64,000 bases of DNA from Halalkalibacillus halophilus DSM 18494 (GTDB lineage Bacteria > Bacillota > Bacilli > Bacillales > Alkalibacillaceae): assembly GCF_000423105.1 (NCBI RefSeq), contig NZ_KE383978.1:499389-563388 (forward strand). The letters run 5' to 3'. The position numbers and the translations under genes are program-made. The stretch's first letter is position 1. Each line of letters begins with the position of its first letter. Below are positions 15,426 through 25,311 of the stretch, in pieces. Below the pieces are notes generated by a model. It did no database searches. It worked only from the letters and a program-made list of their open reading frames with translations, and was not told the origin of the DNA.

Positions 15426-17123
15426 ATGTTGAAAAAGTTCATACCTGTTTTCCTATTTTTCATTGTAGCGGTTGGAGCTTTTACTCTATCAGGAAATGAT
15501 AGGGTAGAGGCAAACCAATCAATTGATGAAATTGATGGAGAAATGCAGGAAGTAGAGAAAGAAAAAGAAAGTATTAATTCTGACCTAGGTGAATTAGAAA
15601 ACAGATTAAATCGTATTAAGTCCCAGCAAAATGATACAAAGGAAGAAATCGACGGTTTAAACTACGAGATTGAAGAAAATGAAATTGAAGTAGAACAAAA
15701 GCAACTAGAAATTTCTAAAACGGAAAATGAAATTAGACAACTAGAAACGGAAATTAAACAGTTAGAAGCAGAGATTGTCGAACTAGAAGAAGAAATTAAA
15801 GAACTAGAGAATGAGATTGAAAGACTAGAAAATCGCATAGTCGAACTAGAAGAAGAAATAGTAATTACAGAAGATAGAATTGAACAACGTGAAGACTTAC
15901 TTAGAGAACGTTTAAGAACCCTTCAAAAAAATGGTGGGTCCGTTAAATACTTAGAAGTTATAGTTGGTTCAAAGGATTTCGGTGATTTCATTACAAGAGC
16001 TTCAGCGGTTAGCAAAGTTATGGATCAAGACCAAAACATAATTCATGAGCATTTTGCAGATATGCAGTACTTAGAAGAGACGAAAGTGGAAGTCGAAGAA
16101 ACAAAAGTAGAAGTTGAAGAATCAAAAGTAGCTGTAGAAAATAATAAAGATCAAGTTGCACAAAACAAAACACAAGTAGAATCTAATAAGGTAGAAACAG
16201 AAGACAAACGTTCTACTTTAGTTACTCAAAAAGAAGATTTAGAAACAGCGATTGCTAGTTTAGAAGGAACTCGTGAAGAGGAAGAAGTTGCCTTAGCAAG
16301 TTTAGAAGGCGATGAAGAAGAAGTTCATGAAATCCAACTTTCACTTGAAGAGGAAGAAGAATTATTAAGTCAACGTGAAGGTGTATTAGAACAAGCGAAA
16401 CAACAAGCAATCGAAGAAGAGCGTAAGCGTCAAGAAGAATTAGAAAGACAAAGACAAGCTGAGCTTGAAGAACAGCGTCAGCGAGAGCAAGAAGAAAGAG
16501 AAAGAAGAGAACGTGAAGAACGAGAAGCGAATAATTCATCAAATAGTGGTTCTTCCAATAGCGGAAACGCTGGTAATTCATCAAATGGAGGATCATCTAA
16601 TAGCGGAAACTCTGGTAGTTCCTCAAACGGAGGATCATCCAATAGCGGTGGGTCGGAACAAGCATCACCAGCTCCAGCGCCTGCACCACCTAAATTCTTG
16701 ACACCATCATCTGGTTACATATCTTCACACTTTAATCCAAATCGTATGGATCCTGTGTATGGGGTAGTTAGACCACATAATGGTACAGATATTGCGGCAC
16801 CTAGAGGAACAAGTGTTAAATCTTCAGCTTCAGGTGTAGTCTATCGAGTCACTTCAAACTGTTCAGAAGGTAATAAATCTTGTGGCGGTGGCTTCGGTAA
16901 TGTTGTATTCGTAACGCATTTTGTTGATGGCCGTCAGTATGACACGGTATATGCTCACTTACAATCTGTAAATGTAGCACAAGGCCAGTCTGTTTCTCAA
17001 GGACAACAAATAGGTACGATTGGTTCGACGGGTGCTTCCAGTGGGCCGCACTTGCACTTTGAACTTCACCCTGGTGGTTATCGTAACCCTGTAAATCCAA
17101 TGGGTTACATTAGCGCACCTTAA
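15426..17123 (+). CDS. Coiled-coil M23 endopeptidase, probable FtsEX-activated peptidoglycan hydrolase
   Basis: 565 aa. Signal peptide (1-29, MLKKFIPVFLFFIVAVGAF). Long Glu/Lys/Leu/Ile heptads at about 30-150 form a coiled coil. A central helical hairpin at about 160-215 (GGSVKYLEVIVGSKDFGDF) resembles the CwlO/PcsB/EnvC type, and a second coiled coil runs to about 370. A Ser/Asn/Gly linker (about 375-415) leads to a C-terminal LytM/M23 domain with Zn ligands His451, Asp455 and His544 and catalytic His511 and His542. Cys479 and Cys486 could form a disulphide in an inserted loop. It is 50 bp behind ftsX, mirroring EnvC dependence on FtsEX. In B. subtilis the FtsEX partner CwlO is instead an NlpC/P60 enzyme encoded elsewhere. 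Confidence 0.92.
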   Translation: MLKKFIPVFLFFIVAVGAFTLSGNDRVEANQSIDEIDGEMQEVEKEKESINSDLGELENRLNRIKSQQNDTKEEIDGLNYEIEENEIEVEQKQLEISKTENEIRQLETEIKQLEAEIVELEEEIKELENEIERLENRIVELEEEIVITEDRIEQREDLLRERLRTLQKNGGSVKYLEVIVGSKDFGDFITRASAVSKVMDQDQNIIHEHFADMQYLEETKVEVEETKVEVEESKVAVENNKDQVAQNKTQVESNKVETEDKRSTLVTQKEDLETAIASLEGTREEEEVALASLEGDEEEVHEIQLSLEEEEELLSQREGVLEQAKQQAIEEERKRQEELERQRQAELEEQRQREQEERERREREEREANNSSNSGSSNSGNAGNSSNGGSSNSGNSGSSSNGGSSNSGGSEQASPAPAPAPPKFLTPSSGYISSHFNPNRMDPVYGVVRPHNGTDIAAPRGTSVKSSASGVVYRVTSNCSEGNKSCGGGFGNVVFVTHFVDGRQYDTVYAHLQSVNVAQGQSVSQGQQIGTIGSTGASSGPHLHFELHPGGYRNPVNPMGYISAP

Positions 17124-17170
17124 GAGGTATCTGTTTTAGTTTACGATAGGTATAGAATATAGTACGATTA

Positions 17171-17202
17171 GAGCATTACACATCCATGTGTAATGCTCTT
17201 TC
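17171..17202 (+). terminator. Intrinsic terminator after the M23 gene
   Basis: GAGCATTACACAT and ATGTGTAATGCTC are a perfect 13-bp stem with a 2-nt apex, followed by TTTCAC; the U-tract is short. Confidence 0.75.
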
Positions 17203-17321
17203 ACAATAATCGGAATAGAATTAAAAACATAGTGAATAAAGGTTTGGGAGAGACTTTGTTTACATAAGTTAAACAGGAGGAAGCGAACACAAATAAAGAA
17301 GGTTTGCTGAGGTGAAGTGGA

Positions 17322-18839
17322 ATGAATTTAAATAAAAATATTTTTATAGCATTGGTGGTAGCTGCATTTATTGTTGGCGGTGTTCTAACTGCTGCAGTGA
17401 TGAGTTGGGCTTCTGAAGACGAAGTCCAAAATGAACAAGTTGAAGAGGAACAACAGGAAGAAGAAGTTGAGGAAGAAGACGAAGAATCATCGGAAACAGA
17501 GGAAGAATCAAATGACTCTGACTCCAATGATGACCAAGACCAATCAGCGCAGTACGAACGTATTGAACGCGCGTTACAGCTGATTGAAGAAAATTATATT
17601 TCTGAAGTTTCGGAGGATGAATTACTAGAAGGTGCCATCGAAGGAATGGTCAGCTCATTAGATGATCCATTCAGTGAATACATGGACCCGGAAACAACAG
17701 AGCAATTCAATTCTCAGTTAGAATCTTCTTTTGAAGGTATTGGTGCAGAAGTCACGCAAAGAGATGGTCATGTAACAATTATTGCACCACTAAAAGACTC
17801 ACCTGCAGAGGATTCGGGTGTTCGACCGAATGACCGAATATTAGAAGTAGATGGCGAATCATTGGATGGGTATACCGTCAATGAAGCTGTTGCTCTAATT
17901 CGCGGGGAAAAGGGTACCGATGTGACTTTATTAATCGATCGACCAGGTGAAGAGGATCCGTTTGAAGTAGTTATTACTCGTGATACAATTCCTCTAACAA
18001 CCGTATATGCGGAAGTGGAAATGCAAGGAGATCGCCCTGTTGGTGTGATGGAAATTCGCTCCTTTGGTGAAGGGACTTCTCAAGAATTTGAAGAGGAACT
18101 AACACGTTTAGAGGAAGAAGAGAACATTGAAGGCTTAGTCATTGATGTTAGAGGTAATCCAGGTGGGTTATTCACATCTGTAGAGGAGATTTTATCAAAC
18201 TTTATGGATGGAGATGAGCCTTATGTGCAAACAGCTCGCCATGACATTGAACCAGAGCCATATTATGTTGATGGGGACGGACCAAAAGACTATCCAGTTT
18301 CCGTACTAATAAATGAAGGTAGCGCGAGTGCATCAGAGATCTTAGCTGCTGCATTAAAAGAGGTTCGTGGCTATGATATTGTTGGTCAAACAACATTTGG
18401 AAAAGGAACAGTTCAACAAACTTTGCCATTAGGTGATGGAATGTTGAAAGTGACTATACTAAATTGGTTGTCTCCAGAAGGTAATCAAATTGATGAGGTC
18501 GGTGTTGATCCAACAATTGAAGTACGACAACCAGAATATTATTATTTAACGTTAATTCAATCGGATGAAGAACTTGCCTTCGATATGAATAATAGCGAAG
18601 TAGAGAAGCTACAGTTGATGTTAGATGGCTTAGGATATGATACAAATCGTTCAGATGGCTATTTCGATGAAACGACGGAAGCGGCAGTTGAAAGCTTTCA
18701 ACAAGATGAAGGCTTAGATGTTACAGGAACAGTGAACGAGGAAACAGAAAATCGTCTAGAAGAATTAATCTTGGAATTTATCCAAGACCCAGAAAATGAC
18801 GAACAACTTCAAGCTGCATTGGATGCTCTATTTGAATAA
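17322..18839 (+). CDS. ctpB: C-terminal processing serine protease CtpB (S41 family)
   Basis: 505 aa. N-terminal membrane anchor (7-29), acidic Glu/Asp/Ser linker (33-75), PDZ domain (about 130-215), S41 protease core with Ser336 (GSASASE), Lys361 (TFGKGTVQ) and Gln365 as the catalytic triad, and a C-terminal peptidoglycan-binding domain (about 430-490). In B. subtilis CtpB cleaves SpoIVFA during sporulation to trigger pro-sigma-K processing. GAGGTG at 17309-17314 supports ATG 17322. The order ftsEX - ctpB - minJ is conserved. The long acidic linker fits a salt-adapted host (inference). Confidence 0.95.
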   Translation: MNLNKNIFIALVVAAFIVGGVLTAAVMSWASEDEVQNEQVEEEQQEEEVEEEDEESSETEEESNDSDSNDDQDQSAQYERIERALQLIEENYISEVSEDELLEGAIEGMVSSLDDPFSEYMDPETTEQFNSQLESSFEGIGAEVTQRDGHVTIIAPLKDSPAEDSGVRPNDRILEVDGESLDGYTVNEAVALIRGEKGTDVTLLIDRPGEEDPFEVVITRDTIPLTTVYAEVEMQGDRPVGVMEIRSFGEGTSQEFEEELTRLEEEENIEGLVIDVRGNPGGLFTSVEEILSNFMDGDEPYVQTARHDIEPEPYYVDGDGPKDYPVSVLINEGSASASEILAAALKEVRGYDIVGQTTFGKGTVQQTLPLGDGMLKVTILNWLSPEGNQIDEVGVDPTIEVRQPEYYYLTLIQSDEELAFDMNNSEVEKLQLMLDGLGYDTNRSDGYFDETTEAAVESFQQDEGLDVTGTVNEETENRLEELILEFIQDPENDEQLQAALDALFE

Positions 18840-18849
18840 ACAATGATTA

Positions 18850-18883
18850 AATAGATGACTCGAAGGAGGGTCATCTATTTTTT
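18850..18883 (+). terminator. Intrinsic terminator of ctpB
   Basis: ATAGATGAC and GTCATCTAT pair around TCGAAGGAGG, followed by TTTTTT. Confidence 0.85.
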
Positions 18884-18969
18884 CCACTCCTTTTGACAGA
18901 ATATGCAGAAATCGCAGTAGACTATTCAGAAAATAATTTCTTACCTAGATAATATCGGAGGTTAAAAGT

Positions 18970-20187
18970 ATGTGGATCGATTGGCTAATTGAATTAGGAT
19001 TTGGTGTTTTATGGATGTTTACGCAACCACTACTTTATTTAGCAGTCGCCTTGTCGTTTTGGACGAGTTATAAGCGGGTGAAAGCAGATCGGAGAGAATT
19101 TGGACATCGTGTCTATCCATACCATGCTGAATGGCACGGGACATGGAAATGGGGTATGTTGTTCGGACTCCTTCTATCCATAGGTTTAATTATAGTTGGG
19201 GTAATGTTCACGCTTGAGTTTTTATTGCTATGGTCACTTGTAACGATTATACTGGCATTTTTCAACCGTTTGTCATTACTATCCCCTGCCTATAGCTTAG
19301 GTTTAACCATTGCAATTATATGGATGACAGACTGGTTTAATTGGGTTGTCATCAATCAAGCAATTACAGATTCTCTGCTAGAGGTTTCTTTGTTAGCTGC
19401 TAGTTACCTATTAGTAGGATTATTGGTAGCTGAAATTACTTTAGTATATACAACTAAACGTAATCAAACCTTTCCTGCTTTGCATAAAGGGGACCGTGGG
19501 AAATTCATTGGCCTGCATTATGCGAAGCGTTTAATGTTTATTCCTATCTTTATTCCTATTTCAGGTGGTGCGGCAACGTTAGAGGCTTATTTTGCCTGGT
19601 GGCCAATCTTTTCTCCTGAAGGAAGCAGTTTTAGCTTTATCTTGTTTCCATATCTGATCGGCTTTTCGCAGTATTTCAAAGGAATTTATGCAGACCTGGG
19701 TACGAAAAAGCTTGGTCATTCCTTGCTTGTTTTCTTTGTTTTAACAGCTGGATTAGGGGTCGGGTTATATTTTGAACCTGTTTTAGTTATTGGTTTCATC
19801 GGGTTCGTTGTTATTGGACGTTTCGTGGTGTACTTTCTTACACGTTCCGCCGACAAAGAGAAAAGACCGATTTTTGCTCCGCAAGCAAAAGGAATTATTA
19901 TTGTCGGTGTCACGCCAGGCTCACCAGCAGATGACATGGGGTTAATTGTCGGTGAACAAGTGGAGAAAGTCCATGGGATTCCGGTAAGTAATGAACACGA
20001 ATTTTATGATGTGATGACGGAAAACCGAACATACTGTAAGTTGTCGATTCGAGATTTAAGTGGAGAAATCCGGTTTGTACAGCGGGCATTATATGAAAAT
20101 GAACATCATGAGTTGGGGATTATTTTCGTGAAAGAAACTCCTCGGTTTACGTTGCAGTCTGAAAAACAAAATATAAGTGAACAATAA
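18970..20187 (+). CDS. minJ: Cell-division topological determinant MinJ
   Basis: 405 aa polytopic membrane protein (about seven hydrophobic segments between residues 10 and 295) with a C-terminal cytoplasmic PDZ domain (about 300-375; VTPGSPADDMGLIVGEQV). MinJ bridges DivIVA at poles and septa to MinD and so places MinCD. The length matches B. subtilis MinJ (397), as does its position between ctpB and uvrB. ATCGGAGG at 18954-18961 precedes the ATG. Some family members are annotated only as PDZ membrane protein. Confidence 0.92.
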   Translation: MWIDWLIELGFGVLWMFTQPLLYLAVALSFWTSYKRVKADRREFGHRVYPYHAEWHGTWKWGMLFGLLLSIGLIIVGVMFTLEFLLLWSLVTIILAFFNRLSLLSPAYSLGLTIAIIWMTDWFNWVVINQAITDSLLEVSLLAASYLLVGLLVAEITLVYTTKRNQTFPALHKGDRGKFIGLHYAKRLMFIPIFIPISGGAATLEAYFAWWPIFSPEGSSFSFILFPYLIGFSQYFKGIYADLGTKKLGHSLLVFFVLTAGLGVGLYFEPVLVIGFIGFVVIGRFVVYFLTRSADKEKRPIFAPQAKGIIIVGVTPGSPADDMGLIVGEQVEKVHGIPVSNEHEFYDVMTENRTYCKLSIRDLSGEIRFVQRALYENEHHELGIIFVKETPRFTLQSEKQNISEQ

Positions 20188-20222
20188 ATTGGGAGAAGCG
20201 GATGCTTCTTTCAATTTTTTTA
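20188..20222 (+). terminator. Intrinsic terminator of minJ
   Basis: TTGGGAGAAGC / GCTTCTTTCAA with two G-U pairs and loop GGAT, followed by TTTTTTTA. Confidence 0.8.
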
Positions 20223-20377
20223 TAAGTCATGTGCTTGAAAATTGGTTTGACTCTTTTTTAGAAGTTGGACTAGTTTGACAGGAAAAGCTGGCCCTTATCC
20301 TTTGCATTCTGCTTAAATAGAAAATATTCTTTATAAGTAGGTGTTTTTTAAAATTTTATAGTAAAAAAACACAGAAT

Positions 20378-20391
20378 AGAATATTTGTTCG
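20378..20391. promoter_or_regulatory. LexA (SOS) box upstream of uvrB
   Basis: AGAATATTTGTTCG matches the B. subtilis LexA consensus CGAAC-N4-GTTCG at 8 of 10 defined bases, with a perfect right arm. It lies 48 bp before uvrB, a known SOS gene in B. subtilis. Confidence 0.6.
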
Positions 20392-20439
20392 TGTTTTTAT
20401 GTTAAAATAAATTTAGAATATATATTTGGGGATGATGAA

Positions 20440-22422
20440 TTGGATCAAGGACATAAATTTCAATTACATTCAGAGTATGAACCACAAGGAGACCAGCCAA
20501 AAGCAATTAAAGAGCTGGTGAATGGGATAAAGAATAATCAAACACATCAAACGTTACTTGGGGCAACGGGTACAGGTAAAACGTTTACTGTATCTAATGT
20601 AGTAGAGGAAATTAACCGCCCTACATTGATCATAGCTCATAATAAAACGCTCGCAGGACAACTTTATAGTGAGTTTAAAGAGTTTTTTCCAAACAATGCA
20701 GTAGAGTACTTCGTTAGTTACTATGATTATTATCAACCAGAGGCCTACGTTCCTTCTTCTGATACATTTATTGAAAAGGATGCCAGTATTAATGATGAGA
20801 TTGATAAATTACGACACTCCGCGACTTCTTCTTTATTTGAGCGGGATGATGTATTAATCGTAGCAAGTGTGTCTTGTATTTATGGTTTAGGTTCGCCTGA
20901 AGAGTACGGGGAGTTGGTCTTATCTCTTCGTACAGGAATGGAAAAAGATCGTGATCAGCTATTGCGTAATTTGGTTGATATCCAGTATGCGAGAAACGAT
21001 ATTGATTTTCAGCGTGGTACTTTCCGTGTTCGTGGGGATTCTGTTGAAATTATCCCTGCTTCACGTGAAGGTCATTGTTTACGCATCGAGTTTTTTGGTG
21101 ATGAAATTGATCGGATCCGTGAAGTGGATGCATTGACTGGAGAAATCTTGGGTGATCGTGAACACGTAGCAATTTTCCCTGCATCTCACTTCGTAACACG
21201 TGAGCAAAAGATGAAAAAAGCAATAAAAAATATCGAAAAAGAACTTCAAGAGCAGCTTGAGAAGTTTCGCTCTGAAGATAAATTGCTAGAGGCACAACGT
21301 TTAGAACAACGTACAAATTATGACTTGGAAATGATGAATGAGATGGGCTTTTGTTCAGGTATTGAAAATTACTCCAGACACTTAACTTTGCGTGAACCTG
21401 GATCGACACCTTATACGTTATTAGACTATTTTCCTGACGATTCCTTGATTGTCATCGATGAGTCTCATGTTACATTACCTCAAATTCGTGGTATGTATAA
21501 TGGAGACCAAGCTCGTAAACAAACATTAGTTGACCATGGATTTCGTTTGCCATCAGCGCTAGACAACCGTCCATTAAAATTCGATGAGTTTGAAAAGCAT
21601 ATCGATAATATTTTGTTTGTTTCGGCCACTCCAGGTCCTTATGAGCTAGAACACACACCGAAAATGACAGAACAAATCATTCGTCCGACTGGTTTGTTGG
21701 ATCCGGAAATCGAAGTTCGCCCAATCAAAGGGCAGATTGATGATTTAATTGGCGAGATCAATAAGCGTATTGATTTGGATGAACGTGTATTAGTAACGAC
21801 ACTTACAATTAAGATGTCAGAGGATTTAACGAATTATTTACAAGAGATGGGCATTAAAGTCGCCTATTTACACTCGGAAATTAAAACTTTAGAGAGAATT
21901 GAGATTATTCGCGACTTACGTTTAGGGAAGTATGATGTTTTAGTCGGTATTAACTTATTGCGTGAAGGTTTAGATCTTCCAGAGGTTTCCTTAGTTGCGA
22001 TTTTAGATGCGGATAAAGAAGGTTTCCTACGTTCGGAACGTTCATTGATTCAAACAACTGGACGAGCTGCTCGTAATGAAAAGGGCCGCGTCATTATGTA
22101 TGCAGATAAGATTACGAATTCAATGGAAGTAGCTATTGATGAAACGTATCGTCGCCGAGAGAAGCAAATGGCTTACAATGAAAAGCATGGTATAACCCCT
22201 ACAACAATCAAGAAAGAAATTCGAGATGTTATTCGAGCGACGTATGATAGTGAGGATGACGAGCAAGATCCGAAGAAACGATACGAGAAGTTGACTCGTG
22301 AACAAAAAGCAGAATTAATTGATCAATTAGAAACTGAAATGAAGCAAGCTGCAAAAGATCTTGATTTCGAGAAAGCAATGGAATTAAGAGATGCAATGCT
22401 TGAGCTAAAGGCAGAAAGGTGA
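20440..22422 (+). CDS. uvrB: Excinuclease ABC subunit B
   Basis: 660 aa (B. subtilis 661). Walker A GATGTGKT at 41-48; the beta-hairpin YYDYYQPEAYVP at about 92-103 pries the strands at the lesion. Helicase motifs include RAARNEKGR, and the C-terminal UVR domain (about 625-655) binds UvrC. It verifies damage after UvrA loading in nucleotide excision repair. The start is TTG 20440 after GGGGATG; no better in-frame ATG exists nearby. It is followed by uvrA after 9 bp as one operon. Confidence 0.98.
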   Translation: MDQGHKFQLHSEYEPQGDQPKAIKELVNGIKNNQTHQTLLGATGTGKTFTVSNVVEEINRPTLIIAHNKTLAGQLYSEFKEFFPNNAVEYFVSYYDYYQPEAYVPSSDTFIEKDASINDEIDKLRHSATSSLFERDDVLIVASVSCIYGLGSPEEYGELVLSLRTGMEKDRDQLLRNLVDIQYARNDIDFQRGTFRVRGDSVEIIPASREGHCLRIEFFGDEIDRIREVDALTGEILGDREHVAIFPASHFVTREQKMKKAIKNIEKELQEQLEKFRSEDKLLEAQRLEQRTNYDLEMMNEMGFCSGIENYSRHLTLREPGSTPYTLLDYFPDDSLIVIDESHVTLPQIRGMYNGDQARKQTLVDHGFRLPSALDNRPLKFDEFEKHIDNILFVSATPGPYELEHTPKMTEQIIRPTGLLDPEIEVRPIKGQIDDLIGEINKRIDLDERVLVTTLTIKMSEDLTNYLQEMGIKVAYLHSEIKTLERIEIIRDLRLGKYDVLVGINLLREGLDLPEVSLVAILDADKEGFLRSERSLIQTTGRAARNEKGRVIMYADKITNSMEVAIDETYRRREKQMAYNEKHGITPTTIKKEIRDVIRATYDSEDDEQDPKKRYEKLTREQKAELIDQLETEMKQAAKDLDFEKAMELRDAMLELKAER

Positions 22423-22431
22423 AGGTAGTTC

Positions 22432-25296
22432 ATGAAATCAATTACAATACAAGGCGCACGTGCGCATAATTTAAAGGATATCGATGTTTCGATTCCTAAA
22501 AATAAATTAGTAGTAATGACTGGATTATCTGGTTCCGGTAAATCTTCTTTAGCGTTTGATACGATCTATGCAGAAGGGCAAAGACGTTATGTGGAATCCT
22601 TGTCTGCATATGCAAGGCAATTTTTAGGTCAAATGGATAAACCAGATGTCGATGCAATTGAAGGTTTATCACCTGCCATTTCAATCGATCAAAAAACAAC
22701 AAGTAAAAACCCTCGATCAACAGTAGGAACCGTGACGGAGATTTATGATTATTTAAGACTGTTATTTGCTCGTGTTGGTCGTCCCATTTGTCCAATTCAT
22801 GGTGAGGAGATTGCTTCTCAAACGGTGGAACAGATGGTGGATTTAATTTTGGACTTAGAAGAACGTACCAAGCTTCAAGTTCTAGCACCCGTCGTTTCGG
22901 GCCGTAAAGGAGAACACCTGAAAGTTTTAGAAGACTTGAAAAAAGAAGGTTATGTTCGTCTGCGTGTGAATGGCGAAATGCGTGAGATCTCTGAAGATAT
23001 TGAACTTCATAAAAATAAAAAACACTCCATTGAAGTAGTGGTGGACCGGATTGTAGTAAAAGAGGGAGTAGAGGGGCGTTTAAGCGACTCTCTAGAAACT
23101 GCCTTGAAATTAAGTGGTGGCCAAGTGATGGTTGATGTCATTGATGGCGAAGAGATGTTGTTTAACGAAAATCACGCTTGTCCGAAGTGTGGATTTACGA
23201 TCTCTGAACTAGAGCCTCGTTTGTTTTCCTTTAACAGTCCATTTGGAGCGTGTAAAACTTGTGATGGACTTGGTTCAAAGTTAAAAGTCGATGAAGATCT
23301 AGTTATTCCTGATTGGGATCTTTCTTTGAATGAACATGCGATTGTCCCTTGGCAACCGATTTCATCTCAATATTACCCACAGTTATTACAAAGTGTATGT
23401 AAACATTACGATATTGATATGGACCAACCTGTAAAAGATATACCAAAAGATAAAATGAAGAAAATTTTGCATGGTAGTGGCAAAGAAAAGATTTTATTTA
23501 AATATGTGAATGAGCGTGAACAGAAGAAGCGAGAGAATTATATTTACTTTGAAGGTGTATTAAATAATATTTCTCGTCGCTATCATGAAACTGCGTCAAG
23601 CTTTATTCGAGAGCAAATGGAAAAGTATATGGCACATTCCCAGTGTGTGGATTGTGAAGGGTATCGTTTAACGGAAGAAGCACTTGCAGTGAAAGTAAAT
23701 GATGTGCATATTGGAAAAGTAACGGAGCTTTCTGTTTCATATGCACGTGATTGGATTAAAGAAGTAACTTTAAATGAAAAAGAAGCGAAAATTGCCAAGA
23801 TGATTATTAAAGAAATCGATGATCGACTTACTTTTCTTGTGAATGTCGGCTTGGATTATTTAACATTATCTCGTGCAGCAGGTACTTTATCAGGTGGAGA
23901 GGCGCAACGTATACGTTTAGCAACTCAAATTGGCTCTGCTTTGACGGGTGTTTTATATGTGCTAGATGAGCCTTCGATCGGATTACACCAGCGGGATAAT
24001 GACCGTTTAATTCAGACGTTGAAACGAATGAGGGACTTAGATAATACATTAATAGTAGTGGAGCATGATGAGGACACCATGCTTGCTGCTGATTGGTTAG
24101 TTGACATCGGTCCAGGAGCAGGTGCCCAAGGTGGAGAAATTGTTGCTAGTGGTACACCTGAAGAGGTAATGCAAGAGCAGAAATCTTTAACAGGACAGTA
24201 TCTTAAAGGGGATAAATTTATCCCACTTCCTACTAAAAGGCGTAAAGTGGATAAAAAGCGTCAACTGAAGATTAAACAAGCAGAAGAGCATAATCTTAAA
24301 GATGTAGAAGTTTCGATTCCGCTTGGATTAATGTCTGTCGTAACAGGAGTTTCAGGTTCTGGAAAAAGTACATTAATCAATGAAATTTTATATAAGTCCT
24401 TATCTCAGAAATTACACAGAGGGAAAACGAAACCTGGAAAGCACAAGTCAATTGAAGGGATCAACCACTTAGATAAAGTTATTGAGATTGACCAATCTCC
24501 TATTGGTAGAACCCCCCGGTCGAATCCAGCGACTTATACAAGTGTATTTGATGATATTCGAGATGTATTTGCCCAGACAAGTGAAGCAAAAATGCGTGGT
24601 TATAAAAAGGGACGCTTTAGTTTTAATGTGAAGGGCGGCCGTTGTGAAGCTTGTAGAGGGGACGGAATTATTAAGATCGAGATGCACTTTTTACCAGATG
24701 TATACGTACCATGTGAAGTTTGTCATGGAAAACGGTATAATCGAGAGACGCTAGAAGTGAAGTATAAAGGTAAAAATATTGCTGAGGTTCTGGAACTTCG
24801 AATTGAAGATGCCCTTGATTTCTTTGAAAACCATCCGAAAATCAGCCGTAAATTACAAACGATGCAAGATGTTGGTCTAGGCTATATCCGGTTAGGTCAA
24901 CCGGCTACTACTTTATCGGGTGGCGAAGCACAAAGAGTAAAGTTAGCAAGTGAGCTGCACAGAAGATCCAATGGTAAATCACTATATATTTTAGATGAAC
25001 CTACTACAGGTCTTCATGTAGATGACATTGCGAGGTTGTTAAAAGTCTTACAACGTTTGGTTGAAAATGGCGATACGGTATTAATTATCGAGCATAATTT
25101 GGACGTGATTAAAACGGCAGATTATTTAATTGATTTAGGACCTGAGGGTGGAGAAGGTGGCGGAGAAATTATTGCTACTGGTACACCCGAACGTGTGGCA
25201 GAAACGAGTGGTTCTTACACCGGTCAATATTTACAACCTGTACTAGAACGAGATCGAATGCGAATGGAAGCGATGACTGTGAAAACTACTTCATAG
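22432..25296 (+). CDS. uvrA: Excinuclease ABC subunit A
   Basis: 954 aa. Two ABC ATPase modules: the first Walker A is GLSGSGKS at 31-38, the second GVSGSGKS near 641. Two signature motifs (LSGGEAQRIRLA and LSGGEAQRVKLA) and Cys4 zinc modules (CPKC/CKTC near 250-280 and CEAC/CEVC near 740-765) are present. The UvrA dimer scans DNA for bulky lesions and loads UvrB. It is co-transcribed with uvrB and its stop is 15 bp before yojF, whose ribosome-binding site starts directly after it. Confidence 0.98.
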   Translation: MKSITIQGARAHNLKDIDVSIPKNKLVVMTGLSGSGKSSLAFDTIYAEGQRRYVESLSAYARQFLGQMDKPDVDAIEGLSPAISIDQKTTSKNPRSTVGTVTEIYDYLRLLFARVGRPICPIHGEEIASQTVEQMVDLILDLEERTKLQVLAPVVSGRKGEHLKVLEDLKKEGYVRLRVNGEMREISEDIELHKNKKHSIEVVVDRIVVKEGVEGRLSDSLETALKLSGGQVMVDVIDGEEMLFNENHACPKCGFTISELEPRLFSFNSPFGACKTCDGLGSKLKVDEDLVIPDWDLSLNEHAIVPWQPISSQYYPQLLQSVCKHYDIDMDQPVKDIPKDKMKKILHGSGKEKILFKYVNEREQKKRENYIYFEGVLNNISRRYHETASSFIREQMEKYMAHSQCVDCEGYRLTEEALAVKVNDVHIGKVTELSVSYARDWIKEVTLNEKEAKIAKMIIKEIDDRLTFLVNVGLDYLTLSRAAGTLSGGEAQRIRLATQIGSALTGVLYVLDEPSIGLHQRDNDRLIQTLKRMRDLDNTLIVVEHDEDTMLAADWLVDIGPGAGAQGGEIVASGTPEEVMQEQKSLTGQYLKGDKFIPLPTKRRKVDKKRQLKIKQAEEHNLKDVEVSIPLGLMSVVTGVSGSGKSTLINEILYKSLSQKLHRGKTKPGKHKSIEGINHLDKVIEIDQSPIGRTPRSNPATYTSVFDDIRDVFAQTSEAKMRGYKKGRFSFNVKGGRCEACRGDGIIKIEMHFLPDVYVPCEVCHGKRYNRETLEVKYKGKNIAEVLELRIEDALDFFENHPKISRKLQTMQDVGLGYIRLGQPATTLSGGEAQRVKLASELHRRSNGKSLYILDEPTTGLHVDDIARLLKVLQRLVENGDTVLIIEHNLDVIKTADYLIDLGPEGGEGGGEIIATGTPERVAETSGSYTGQYLQPVLERDRMRMEAMTVKTTS

Positions 25297-25311
25297 GTGA
25301 GGAGGCAAAGG

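Noticed and set aside
16255..16701. Frames in other phases within the M23 gene
   Set aside because: They arise from the Glu/Lys coiled-coil codon bias of the real gene and give Leu/His- or low-complexity translations.
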